Part shown: positions 25,789-33,556 of the stretch, piece after piece | Numbering within the stretch: the first letter of the stretch is position 1 | How the letters are laid out: every line of letters begins with the position of its first letter | Source of the DNA: Lachnospiraceae bacterium | Lineage (GTDB): Bacteria > Bacillota > Clostridia > Lachnospirales > Lachnospiraceae | Reading direction: 5' to 3' | Assembly (NCBI GenBank): GCA_031272185.1 | Contig: JAISUG010000030.1 | Span: 1-34,196, forward strand | DNA: 34,196 nt | The notes under the pieces: model-generated | What the model saw: the letters and a program-made list of their open reading frames with translations, nothing else | What the model was told of the DNA's origin: nothing | Databases searched by the model: none | Position numbers and translations under genes: made by a program

Positions 25789-25845
25789 CCGGCATTGGTC
25801 CAAGCTTTGCGCAAGGTTTGGCCGGCGGGCAATATCGAAACGCCG
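25789..25845. repeat. Dispersed hairpin element, copy 4 (shorter loop)
   Basis: GGTCCAAGC and GGTTTGGCC pair around TTTGCGCAA (about 25797-25823), followed by GGCGGGCAATATC, nearly as in copy 2 (GGCGGAGCAATATC). It lies in the asd leader, with no gene in the surrounding 355-base gap 25744-26099. Confidence 0.6.
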
Positions 25846-25905
25846 GCAAACCCACTTATAGGGTGCCTGCCACATTTTCCTGTCCCGACCAAACGATTTC
25901 AGACG

Positions 25906-25934
25906 ATTATATACCCCCCGCAAATATAAATCAA
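25906..25934 (-). promoter_or_regulatory. Promoter of asd
   Basis: Minus strand TTGATT (25934-25929), a 17-base spacer and a perfect TATAAT (25911-25906). Transcription would begin near 25899, a leader of about 155 bases. Confidence 0.75.
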
Positions 25935-26026
25935 TACATTTTTGCTCTCTTATCAGAAACCCTCCCTTGAAAGCAGCATATCAAATGCAATTATCCACCG
26001 GAAAATGCTTTGCGCGGATTCCTGAA

Positions 26027-26055
26027 TTGCATTCTGCTCATAATTATGCTATCAT
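26027..26055 (+). promoter_or_regulatory. Promoter of the antitoxin gene
   Basis: TTGCAT (26027-26032), a 17-base spacer and TATCAT (26050-26055), about 45 bases before the antitoxin ATG. Confidence 0.65.
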
Positions 26056-26099
26056 AGTGTCCAGGAAACAGCAATGCATGCCACCTGGGAGGGTACACC

Positions 26100-26363
26100 A
26101 TGCCAACCATTCGACCCATCACAGATTTGCGCAACACCAACGAGATATCCGAGTTTTGCCACGCCAGGCCGGAACCGCTCTTCATAACCAAGAATGGTCA
26201 TGGGGATCTGGTTGTCATGAGTATCGAAACATACCACCGGCTGCTGGACAACCAGTCGTTGGATGCAGACATCGCCCAAGCGGAAGCGGAATATCAAACC
26301 GACCAGATGTTGTTTGATGCACGTGAAGCATTGGCATCTGTTCGGAGGAAGCACTTTGGATGA
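26100..26363 (+). CDS. Phd/YefM-family antitoxin
   Basis: An 87-residue antitoxin of type II toxin-antitoxin modules. The N-terminal DNA-binding fold is recognisable: MPTIRPITDLRNTNEISEFC, then PLFITKNGHGDLVVMSIETY. The variable C-terminus (AEAEYQTDQMLFDAREALAS) would wrap around a RelE/ParE-type toxin. GGGAGGG lies 7 bases before the ATG and a good promoter precedes it. Such proteins bind their own operator; no clear palindrome was identified. The partner toxin downstream has lost its N-terminal half, so this is probably an orphan antitoxin. Confidence 0.88.
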   Translation: MPTIRPITDLRNTNEISEFCHARPEPLFITKNGHGDLVVMSIETYHRLLDNQSLDADIAQAEAEYQTDQMLFDAREALASVRRKHFG

Positions 26364-26489
26364 GGTGCATATGCCAGCAAAGGTTACCGTCAGTTGTTCG
26401 TAGACAACTTCACTATCGTGTATAGGATAGATGCGAAAGCGCAATGCGTCCTCGTGGTCACCATACGGTATACGCCAAGCCGATTTTGA
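26364..26489 (+). pseudogene. RelE/ParE-type toxin remnant (C-terminal half only)
   Basis: Directly after the antitoxin stop, in the same frame, 41 codons read GAYASKGYRQLFVDNF, then TIVYRIDAKAQCVLVVTIRY and a stop at 26487-26489. GYRQL-VDNF-IVYR-D is the conserved C-terminal half of RelE/ParE toxins. About 50-55 N-terminal residues are missing and there is no start codon or ribosome site, so it is a deletion remnant. The antitoxin stop is shared in frame, so read-through would fuse the two. Confidence 0.78.
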
Positions 26490-26508
26490 TTCCCCTGCAA
26501 GGTTTTGG
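26470..26508. other. Imperfect hairpin between toxin remnant and parC end
   Basis: GCCAAGCC near 26475 can pair with GGTTTTGGC near 26499. It resembles the core of the dispersed element (GCAAGGTTT-GGC) and may be a fifth, decayed copy, or a weak terminator of the convergent genes; no T run follows on either strand. Confidence 0.35.
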
Positions 26509-26528
26509 CAAACGTTTCAGGCCCTCGT

Positions 26529-28874
26529 CTACTTCACCTTGCTCCCGGATCCGTCGCGCTTGGCCACCTTCATCTTTCCCAGGTGGACTTCCCGGTTGTT
26601 GAACTTCACGGTAGACCCGGCGTCGCCCACCAGGTAGATTTCTTCCAATGTGTCCCCCTTGCCCAGTTTGATCCCCCTCACGCCCTTGGCGCCCTTTTTC
26701 ATCTCCGGGACTTCGCTTAACGCAAACTTCAGGAAGATGCCCTTGGCCGTCCGCAGGGCTATATTCGTGGTATCCTGCCCGGCGCCGCCGCGTCCGGGCT
26801 TGCCGGATTTGTTCCCGCCGCCCACGCCGTCGGTTTCATCCGTCTTGTCAGCCGTGTCCGCCCCACCGTCCCGGTCCGCGCCGCCACCGACGGGCTTCAC
26901 CGCGATGACCCGGTCGCCCTCAGATAGCTTCGTCGCCACCACCAGGCGCAGGTTGGTGTAAAACTCCGTGCCCGGCACCTGTTTCACCAGGGCCCCCTTG
27001 GTGGCGAACACGAACTTCTGGGAGAGCACTTTCGTAGCGCTCCCCACATATATGATGGCCTCCGTCGCGGCGCTGTACTTGCTCAAGTTGTCGATGGGCG
27101 TGCCTTTGTCCCGGAGCTTGCCGTTTGGCACGTCGGACACCTTCACCTGGTAGAGGTTCCCCAGATCCGTGAACAGGCAGATCTTCCCGTCGCTTTGCGC
27201 CTCCACCACATGGGCGTACTCCTGGTCCGCCGCCTCGCGGTTGCGCTCGTAGGTGGCCTGGTCCAGCAGCTTGCAGTACCCGAACCTGTCCATGACGAAC
27301 ACCACGTCCACCACCTGTGGGGGCGCCTCCTCATACTCCGCCTCCTTTGCGTCCTCCAGCACCGTCAGGCGGGGCATGGCGAACTCTTCTTTGATTTTCC
27401 GGAGGTCTTCCTTGATCACCCTGTCCATCTCGGGCTTTTCGCTGAGGATCTTTTGGTACTGGGCGATCTTCTTTACGGTTTCCTTGTATTCCTTTTCCAA
27501 TGCCAGTATTTCCAGGCCGATGAGCCTGTATAGCCGCATCTCCAGGATGGCATCCGCCTGCCGCTCGGTGAAATGCAGCTTCTTCGCATCCGCTTCCAGG
27601 GCCTTGGAGCGAAAGGTCACCGCCGAGGTGTCGCCCTGGATGAGGCACGCCTTCGCATCCGCCAGCTTTTTCGACCCCCGCAGCACCGCGATGATCAGGT
27701 CGATGCAGTCGCAGGCGGCGATGAGCCCCTCCTGTATCTCCTTTTGGTCCAATGCCTTGTCCAGCAACACTTGGTACTTTTTGGAAGTGTTGTCATACTG
27801 GAAATCCAGGTAGGTCTCAAAAATCCCCCGCAGCGACAGGGTTTCCGGCCGGCCGTTCACGATGGCCAGCATGTTGACGCCGAAAGTATCCTCCAGCTTG
27901 GTCTTCTTGTAGAGGATATTGGTCATCTTCTCCACGTCGGCGCCGGCGCGAAGCTCCATGACGATGCGTATGCCCTCTTTGTTCGACTGGTTGGAGATGT
28001 CCACGATGTCGGAGAGCTTCTTGGTCTCCACCAGCGCGGCGATGTCCGCCATGAGTTTGTTGATCCCCGCCCCGATCATGGTGTAGGGGATCTGGGTGAT
28101 GACCAGCTTGTCCCTGTCCGCGCGTCGCCTGCCCAGTTCCACCTCCACCTTGCCCCGCAGGCGGATCTTCCCCACACCGGTCTCGTATATCTGCTTTAGG
28201 TCGCTTTTGTTCGCCACGATGCCGCCGGTGGGGAAATCCGGGCCCGGCAGATGGTGCATCAGGCCCCCCACGGAGATGTCCGGGTCGTCTATATAGGCGA
28301 TGGCGGCGTCCACCAGCTCCCCCAGGTTGTGGGGGGGGATGCTGGTGCTCATGCCCACCGCGATGCCCTCGGCGCCGTTGAGCAGGAGGTTCGGCACCCG
28401 CACGGGCAGCACCTCCGGCTCCGTCTCCGTCTCGTCGTAGTTGGGCACGAAGCGGACCGTTTTGTCCAGGTCTTTTAAGTAAACCTCCTCGGTGAACTTC
28501 TCCAGGCGCGCCTCGGTGTAGCGCATGGCCGCGGCGCCGTCCCCCTCGATGGAGCCGAAGTTCCCATGGCCGTCCACCAAGGCCTTGCCCTTTTTGAAAT
28601 CCTGGGACAGGCCCACCAATGTGTCGTAGATGGAGCTGTCGCCATGGGGGTGGTATTTACCCATGGTGTCGCCCACGATACGCGCCGACTTGCGGTGGGG
28701 CTGGTTGTGCCCCAGTTTCAGCTCGCTCATGTCGTAGAGCACCCGCCGCTGCACCGGCTTGAGGCCGTCGCGGGCGTCAGGGATGGCCCTGGCCGTGATG
28801 ACGCTCATGGAATAGTTCATGTAGCTTTTCTGCATCTCCTCGGAATATTCCGTGATGAGGATCTGTTCCGGCAT
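26529..28874 (-). CDS. parC: Type IIA topoisomerase subunit A (ParC/GyrA family)
   Basis: DNA breakage-reunion subunit, 781 residues. The catalytic Tyr is in [10 protein letters not shown]; the quinolone-pocket segment reads [13 protein letters not shown], with the usual Ser and Asp. The C-terminal beta-pinwheel ([12 protein letters not shown]) lacks the GyrA-box (Q-R-R-G-G-K-G type), which favours topoisomerase IV or a gyrase paralog over classical GyrA. A Gly/Asp/Thr-rich insert of about 40 residues at 660-703 interrupts a pinwheel loop. GAGGTG is 6 bases before the ATG. It follows parE by 259 bases containing a 34-bp array. Confidence 0.88.
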   Translation of the reverse strand: MPEQILITEYSEEMQKSYMNYSMSVITARAIPDARDGLKPVQRRVLYDMSELKLGHNQPHRKSARIVGDTMGKYHPHGDSSIYDTLVGLSQDFKKGKALVDGHGNFGSIEGDGAAAMRYTEARLEKFTEEVYLKDLDKTVRFVPNYDETETEPEVLPVRVPNLLLNGAEGIAVGMSTSIPPHNLGELVDAAIAYIDDPDISVGGLMHHLPGPDFPTGGIVANKSDLKQIYETGVGKIRLRGKVEVELGRRRADRDKLVITQIPYTMIGAGINKLMADIAALVETKKLSDIVDISNQSNKEGIRIVMELRAGADVEKMTNILYKKTKLEDTFGVNMLAIVNGRPETLSLRGIFETYLDFQYDNTSKKYQVLLDKALDQKEIQEGLIAACDCIDLIIAVLRGSKKLADAKACLIQGDTSAVTFRSKALEADAKKLHFTERQADAILEMRLYRLIGLEILALEKEYKETVKKIAQYQKILSEKPEMDRVIKEDLRKIKEEFAMPRLTVLEDAKEAEYEEAPPQVVDVVFVMDRFGYCKLLDQATYERNREAADQEYAHVVEAQSDGKICLFTDLGNLYQVKVSDVPNGKLRDKGTPIDNLSKYSAATEAIIYVGSATKVLSQKFVFATKGALVKQVPGTEFYTNLRLVVATKLSEGDRVIAVKPVGGGADRDGGADTADKTDETDGVGGGNKSGKPGRGGAGQDTTNIALRTAKGIFLKFALSEVPEMKKGAKGVRGIKLGKGDTLEEIYLVGDAGSTVKFNNREVHLGKMKVAKRDGSGSKVK

Positions 28875-28942
28875 ATATACACCTCGTCTATCATAAGATC
28901 AATCGAAACATGGGTCATGGATTACCGCCTGGGCGGCATGCG

Positions 28943-29136
28943 ATGACGGACTATCACATCGTCCAGGCGGCATGCGATGACGAACTGCCCCGCCGCCTAA
29001 TCGGCCCGCAACGACGGACTGCCACGCCGCCCAATCGGCTTGCGATGACGGACTGCCACGCCGCCCAATCGGCCCGCAACGACGGTTCGGGACGCCGCCT
29101 AATCGGCCCGCAATGACGCACTGCCCCGCCGCATCA
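28943..29136. repeat. Six tandem 34-bp units between parE and parC
   Basis: Units begin exactly every 34 bases at 28943, 28977, 29011, 29045, 29079 and 29113, with A(T/C)GACGGACTGCC and CGCCGCC-AATCGGC cores. The first is most diverged and the last runs into the parE stop (29134). There are no unique spacers between repeats, so it is not a CRISPR array. Confidence 0.92.
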
Positions 29137-31053
29137 TGCGTCGATCTCCGCCTCGTCGGCGTGTTCATAGATGAACTGCCGCCTGGGCGGCACGTCCGAC
29201 CCCATGAGCATCTCGGTGATGGAGTTGGCCTCGGCGGCGTCCTCGATCTCCACCCGTTTGAGCACCCGGCGGGCGGGGTCCAGGGTGGTCTCCCACAGCT
29301 GCCCCGCATCCATCTCCCCCAGCCCTTTGTAACGCTGGAGGGTGAACGTGCCTGTGTGTGTCTTGCGGTAGCGGTCCAAGGCCTTTTCGTCGTAAAGATA
29401 CTGCTCATCCCCCCGCTTGGGCACGACCTTGAACAGGGGGGGCATGGCGATGTAGACATGCCCATTGTATATGAGGTCCGGCATGAACCGGTAGAAAAAC
29501 GTCAGCAGCAGCGTGTCAATATGGCTGCCGTCCACGTCCGCGTCCGTCATGAGGATGATCTTGTGGTAGCGCAGCTTGGTGATGTCGAAATCGTTCCCGT
29601 ACCCCTCGGAAAACCCGCAGCCGAACGCATTGATCATGGTCTTAATCTCGGCGTTGGCCAGCACCTTGTCGATGGAAGCCTTTTCCACGTTCAGGATCTT
29701 GCCCCGGATGGGGAGGATGGCCTGGCAGTGCCGGTTCCTGGCGGTCTTCGCGCTGCCCCCCGCGCTGTCCCCTTCCACGATGAAGATCTCGCACTTCTCC
29801 GGGTCCTTGCTCTCGCAGTTGGCCAGCTTGCCGTTGCTGTCAAATGAGAACTTCTGCTTGGTCAGCAGGTTCGTCCGGGCCTTTTCCTCCGCCTTGCGGA
29901 TCTTCGCCGACTTCTCCGCGCAGCCGATGACATTCTTGAGCGTCTCCAGGTTCCGGTCGAAATACCGGGTCAGCTCGTCGCCGGACACCGCCGCCACCGC
30001 CTTGGTGGCATCCATGCTGGCCAGCTTCGTCTTGGTCTGCCCCTCGAATATGGGGTCCGGGTGCTTCACCGCCACGATGGCCGTCATGCCGTTGCGGGTG
30101 TCCGCGCCCGTGAAGTTCATGTCCTTGTCCTTGAGGATGCCCAGCTCCCTGGCGTAGGCGTTGATGAGGGTGGTGAACTTGGTCTTGAACCCCACCAGGT
30201 GGGCGCCCCCCTCCTGGGTGAAGATGGTGTTGCAGAAACCCAGCACATTCTCCTCAAAGGTGTCCACGAACTGGAACGCCACCTCCACTTCGATCTGCTC
30301 CACCTCGCCGCGGTAGTAGACCGGGTCGTGGATGGGCTCCTTGCCCTCGTTGAGCTTCTTCACGTAGGCGGTGATGCCCTCCGGCTCGCGGTAGGTGACG
30401 GACTCCTCCTCGCCCGGGCGCTTGTTCGTATAATAGATGGTCAGCTTCGGGTTCAGGTATGCGATCTCGTGGAGGCGGTTCTTCAGCCACGCCTCCCGAA
30501 ACCGCGTCTTTTCGAATATCTCCGGGTCCGGCAGGAAGTTCGTCTGGGTGCCGGTCTCCTTGGTCTTCCCCGTCACGGGCAGCAGGCCCTTTTCCAGCTC
30601 CACCACCGGCTTGCCCCGCTCATAGGCGTCGTGGTATACCTGGCCGTTTTTGTAGACATTCACGGAGAGGTGCTCGGACAATGCGTTCACCACGGAGGAC
30701 CCCACCCCGTGCAGGCCGCCGCTGGTCTTGTATGACTGGTTGTCGAACTTACCCCCGGCGTGGAGCATGGTCATCACCACACGCTCGGCGCTCACGCCCT
30801 TCGCGTGGAGCTCCACCGGGATGCCCCGCCCCCGGTCGCGCACCGTGCAGGAACCGTCCGCTTCCAAAGTCACGAAAATCTCGTCGCAGTAACCGGCCAG
30901 GTGCTCGTCCACCGAGTTGTCCACGATCTCGTAGATCAGGTGGTTCAGCCCCTTCGCCCCCACGTCGCCGATATACATCCCGGGGCGCTTGCGCACCGCT
31001 TCCAACCCCTCCAAAACAGTGATGCTCCGGGCATCATACTGTGCGTTCGCCAT
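29134..31053 (-). CDS. parE: Type IIA topoisomerase subunit B (ParE/GyrB family)
   Basis: ATPase subunit, 639 residues, no insert. The GHKL ATP site shows EIVDNSVDEHLAGYCD, RDRGRGIPV and GGLHGVGSSVVNALS; the Toprim domain shows EGDSAGGSAKTARNR and the metal motif LMTDADVDGSHI; the C-terminus has LQRYKGLGEMDAGQLWETTL. It partners the downstream parC. I place the start at 31053 because GGAGG lies 5-6 bases upstream; the ATG at 31065 would put that site inside the gene. Its promoter is at 31086-31115. Whether the pair is gyrase or topoisomerase IV cannot be decided from this subunit. Confidence 0.93.
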   Translation of the reverse strand: MANAQYDARSITVLEGLEAVRKRPGMYIGDVGAKGLNHLIYEIVDNSVDEHLAGYCDEIFVTLEADGSCTVRDRGRGIPVELHAKGVSAERVVMTMLHAGGKFDNQSYKTSGGLHGVGSSVVNALSEHLSVNVYKNGQVYHDAYERGKPVVELEKGLLPVTGKTKETGTQTNFLPDPEIFEKTRFREAWLKNRLHEIAYLNPKLTIYYTNKRPGEEESVTYREPEGITAYVKKLNEGKEPIHDPVYYRGEVEQIEVEVAFQFVDTFEENVLGFCNTIFTQEGGAHLVGFKTKFTTLINAYARELGILKDKDMNFTGADTRNGMTAIVAVKHPDPIFEGQTKTKLASMDATKAVAAVSGDELTRYFDRNLETLKNVIGCAEKSAKIRKAEEKARTNLLTKQKFSFDSNGKLANCESKDPEKCEIFIVEGDSAGGSAKTARNRHCQAILPIRGKILNVEKASIDKVLANAEIKTMINAFGCGFSEGYGNDFDITKLRYHKIILMTDADVDGSHIDTLLLTFFYRFMPDLIYNGHVYIAMPPLFKVVPKRGDEQYLYDEKALDRYRKTHTGTFTLQRYKGLGEMDAGQLWETTLDPARRVLKRVEIEDAAEANSITEMLMGSDVPPRRQFIYEHADEAEIDA

Positions 31054-31085
31054 GCTTTCCTCCACATATTGTGTATTTCCACGCT

Positions 31086-31115
31086 ATTATACACGACATA
31101 GTGGGCATTTGTAAA
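31086..31115 (-). promoter_or_regulatory. Promoter of parE
   Basis: Minus strand TTTACA (31115-31110), an 18-base spacer and a perfect TATAAT (31091-31086), about 30 bases before the ATG. Confidence 0.75.
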
Positions 31116-31179
31116 GCGGTTTCTTTTATGGAGGAGAAGGTATGAAGCGACTTGCAGAGTTATGAATAATGTATCATGA

Positions 31180-31300
31180 GGTATGAAAATGCTTCCCAAA
31201 GGTATGAAAATACTTCCCAAAGGTATGAAAATGATTTCCAAGGTATGAAAACGCTTGCCAAGGTATGAAAACACTTGCCAGGGTATGAAAAATGGTTTAT
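31180..31300. repeat. Six iteron-like 20-21 bp direct repeats between parE and the ATPase gene
   Basis: GGTATGAAAA begins units at 31180, 31201, 31222, 31242, 31262 and 31282. Each unit continues T/C-R-CTT-(C/G)-CCAA. The AT-rich block lies in the divergent promoter region, and the last CTTGCCA supplies the -35 hexamer of the ATPase promoter. Confidence 0.9.
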
Positions 31301-31303
31301 ACT
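31275..31303 (+). promoter_or_regulatory. Promoter of the ATPase gene, formed by the last repeat unit
   Basis: TTGCCA (31275-31280), a 17-base spacer and TATACT (31298-31303). It is about 50 bases before the proposed TTG start. Confidence 0.7.
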
Positions 31304-31353
31304 TATGTGGACCAAATGTCATTTGCCGGTATTCAGAAAGGTGGTGTGATTCT

Positions 31354-32496
31354 TTGAAAAACGATGCAGGCACATTGTTCAACCCGCGTTTCGGCTTGAG
31401 GCCCGACTTATTCCTCGGACGCAGCGAAGCCGTGGAAACGATCCTTTCTGCGCAGGATTCCACCAACAGCCCTTACAGGACGACATTCATCACGGGGCTT
31501 CGGGGAAGCGGGAAGACCAGCCTGCTCAGCGACATTGCGATCGAGTTTCAGAAAAAGAAGGAACTGGTCGTGAGCGTGTCCGAAATGGATGATTTGCTCG
31601 CCGCCGTTATCGACCAGTTGTTACAAAAGAGTAGGAATATCGGCAGGAAGATCACTGGCATATCCGCTTCGGCGCTGGGGTTCTCATTCGGTGTATCCCT
31701 CTCCTCTGACGCACAGTCACAGAGTTTTCGCGGGGCCATCGGGAAGATCCTCATGGCGCTAAAGAACCAGGGCATATCACCCATCATACTGATCGACGAG
31801 GTATCCGGGGAAACCAAGGCGCTCAAAGAGTTCGCATCCACCTACCAACTGATGGCGCGGGAAGGTCTGGATATGCTCGTGGTCGCCGCAGGATTGCCAA
31901 AAGCGGTCAGCCGCGTGGCCAATGAACGCGCGTTGACATTCCTCCAGAAGGCAGGGCGGATCAAGCTCGGGCCGCTCCCGATGGACGAGATCCTTGACAC
32001 CTACCTGAAAGTGTTTTCGAAATCAGACCCCGGTGTCACCTATGAGCTGGTAAAGATGCTGGCGGGGCAGACATACGGGTTCCCGTATCTCTACCAGCTG
32101 ATAGGGTACTATGTCACGGAACTATCTGGCGGAAAGATCGACGGCGACGTGGCGGCAAAAGCCCTGGCTCGTTCCAAGGAGCTGCTCTTCGAGAACGTGC
32201 TCTCCCTTTTGCTGCGTGACACCACCGAAAAAGAGCGGGATTTCCTGTTTGCCATGCTCCGGGTCTCAAACGAAAACGCAACCGGCGCCATCCCTGGCCG
32301 CCTCGACGGCACAACAGTGCCTGAAGTCCGGTTCGGCGACATCGCAAACCGCATGGGAGTCACGAAAAGCTATGCGGTCAAGTACCGCCAACGTCTGCTG
32401 GACGCCATGCTCATCGAAAAGGCCGGTTACGGAAAGCTGCGCTTCGCCCCACCGCTGTTTTCCGAGTACCTGTCCCTGGAAATGGATAACTACTAG
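31354..32496 (+). CDS. AAA-type ATPase with C-terminal winged helix, function unknown
   Basis: A 380-residue P-loop ATPase of the AAA_16/archaeal-ATPase-like group. Walker A is GLRGSGKT at about 48-55 and Walker B is IILIDE at about 144-149. The N-terminal box FLGRSEAVETIL is typical. The C-terminal part (VRFGDIANRMGVTKSYAVKYRQRLLDAMLI, then GYGKLRFAPPLFSEYL) looks like a winged-helix DNA-binding domain, as in Orc1/Cdc6-like ATPases. The TTG at 31354 has AAAGGTGG 9 bases upstream; the frame is open to 31255 but runs through the repeat array. Divergent from parE. No cargo, toxin or transposon gene identifies its role. Confidence 0.8.
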   Translation: MKNDAGTLFNPRFGLRPDLFLGRSEAVETILSAQDSTNSPYRTTFITGLRGSGKTSLLSDIAIEFQKKKELVVSVSEMDDLLAAVIDQLLQKSRNIGRKITGISASALGFSFGVSLSSDAQSQSFRGAIGKILMALKNQGISPIILIDEVSGETKALKEFASTYQLMAREGLDMLVVAAGLPKAVSRVANERALTFLQKAGRIKLGPLPMDEILDTYLKVFSKSDPGVTYELVKMLAGQTYGFPYLYQLIGYYVTELSGGKIDGDVAAKALARSKELLFENVLSLLLRDTTEKERDFLFAMLRVSNENATGAIPGRLDGTTVPEVRFGDIANRMGVTKSYAVKYRQRLLDAMLIEKAGYGKLRFAPPLFSEYLSLEMDNY

Positions 32497-32511
32497 CGCC
32501 ACACAACCCCA

Positions 32512-32540
32512 TTGACATTTGCCGCCAAGGATTGTATAAC
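32512..32540 (+). promoter_or_regulatory. Promoter placing transcription start at the J-protein ATG
   Basis: A perfect TTGACA (32512-32517), a 17-base spacer and TATAAC (32535-32540). The ATG begins 7 bases after the -10 box, at 32547, which is where transcription would start. Confidence 0.75.
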
Positions 32541-32546
32541 ATACAC

Positions 32547-33371
32547 ATGGAACAAGCAGACGGCCAAAACACTTTTCCCATCCTGCACTCCGATTTCGCC
32601 GCCCTGAAAGCCGAGGTGGAGAAGCTGCGGGTGGAGTTTTCCATGCTGGTGATGGAGCGGGACCAGATTAGGTATCACGAGTGCCCCGACATTCAGATGC
32701 GCTACACCCTCACTTTCGGCGCATTGGAATACAAGGTGTTCGAGCTTGAAACCCAGATCATGCGCATCAAGCGCAGCATGGAGATGATCCAGGCCAGGAA
32801 GAACCGCCAGGAGCCGGTGGATGTCAAAGACATCGAGAGGATACTCGAAGAGGAATTGGCAGCCTACAAGGCCCGCTTGGAAGAGTATGCCAGGCAGATG
32901 AACGATGCGCTGGACCGCAGCAAGCTGGGTCACCTAAGCGACAAGGACGCCGCCGAACTCAAAAAGCTCTACCGTACCGTCGTGAAAGCGCTGCATCCGG
33001 ACTCACACCCCGATCAAAGCGAGGAAAGGAAACGGCTCTTCCAAAATGCGGTGGATGCCTACGAAAAAGGGAACCTGCCAGAGATGCGCATCATCGCAGC
33101 CATGGTGGATCAGGCCGACTTCCAGGAACTGGGGCCGGATCAGATGGAACTGCTGAGGAAAGAAAAAGACCGCCTGATCCAGGTGATGGATGCGGTCCGG
33201 GCAGGCATCGAGCTCATCAAGTCCGCTTTCCCCTACACCATGAAAGCGCTCCTGGAAAGCCCGGACAAGATATCTGTCAAAAAGGCGGCCCTGGAAGACC
33301 GCATAGCCCAGCTGCTGGAACTCCACGCCACATACAAAGAGCGTTATGACGAGTTGCTGTGGTCGCTTTAG
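32547..33371 (+). CDS. Coiled-coil protein with a central J-like (HPD) motif
   Basis: A 274-residue, mostly helical, charged protein. Residues 15-125 are predicted coiled coil by heptad-like Leu/Glu/Lys spacing. Residues 137-173 (LKKLYRTVVKALHPDSHPDQ and then KRLFQNAVDAYEKG) match helices II-III of a J domain with HPD at 150-152, the motif that stimulates Hsp70 ATPase. A second helical region follows to the C-terminus. No signal peptide or membrane segment. There is no usable ribosome site before the ATG, and the promoter puts the RNA start on the ATG, so the mRNA may be leaderless. It lies between the ATPase and HIRAN genes. The chaperone role is inference from the HPD motif. Confidence 0.78.
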   Translation: MEQADGQNTFPILHSDFAALKAEVEKLRVEFSMLVMERDQIRYHECPDIQMRYTLTFGALEYKVFELETQIMRIKRSMEMIQARKNRQEPVDVKDIERILEEELAAYKARLEEYARQMNDALDRSKLGHLSDKDAAELKKLYRTVVKALHPDSHPDQSEERKRLFQNAVDAYEKGNLPEMRIIAAMVDQADFQELGPDQMELLRKEKDRLIQVMDAVRAGIELIKSAFPYTMKALLESPDKISVKKAALEDRIAQLLELHATYKERYDELLWSL

Positions 33372-33374
33372 GGC

Positions 33375-33550
33375 GCGGGGCGGACTCCCGCGAGGACAGC
33401 ACGGATCCAGGGCGGCGGTGGGCTGACATCGGAACCGAGGGGCGGGACTCCCGCAAGGGACAGCACCCACACTTGGTTTGGACAATGATCGGAGATTTAC
33501 GGGGGCAGCAACGGCCGGCCTGGCGCGCTTGCTTTGGACGATGATCGGAG
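33375..33550 (+). repeat. Direct repeats between the J-protein and HIRAN genes
   Basis: CGGACTCCCGC-AGG-ACAGCAC occurs at about 33381 and 33445. TTTGGAC(A/G)ATGATCGGAG occurs at 33477-33494 and 33533-33550; the second copy carries the ribosome site of the HIRAN gene. The 185-base gap contains no other gene. Confidence 0.75.
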
Positions 33551-33556
33551 GTATCC

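Noticed and set aside
25744..25905. Lysine or other riboswitch in the asd leader
   Set aside because: No conserved lysine-riboswitch core was recognised; the only structure found is the dispersed hairpin element.
28943..29136. Possible CRISPR array (regular 34-bp period)
   Set aside because: The whole unit repeats with no unique spacers, and no cas gene is near. The same holds for the 28-bp array at 15037.
26529..31053. Replication origin region because of gyrase-like genes
   Set aside because: No dnaA, dnaN or recF and no clear DnaA-box cluster; the gene pair looks more like topoisomerase IV.
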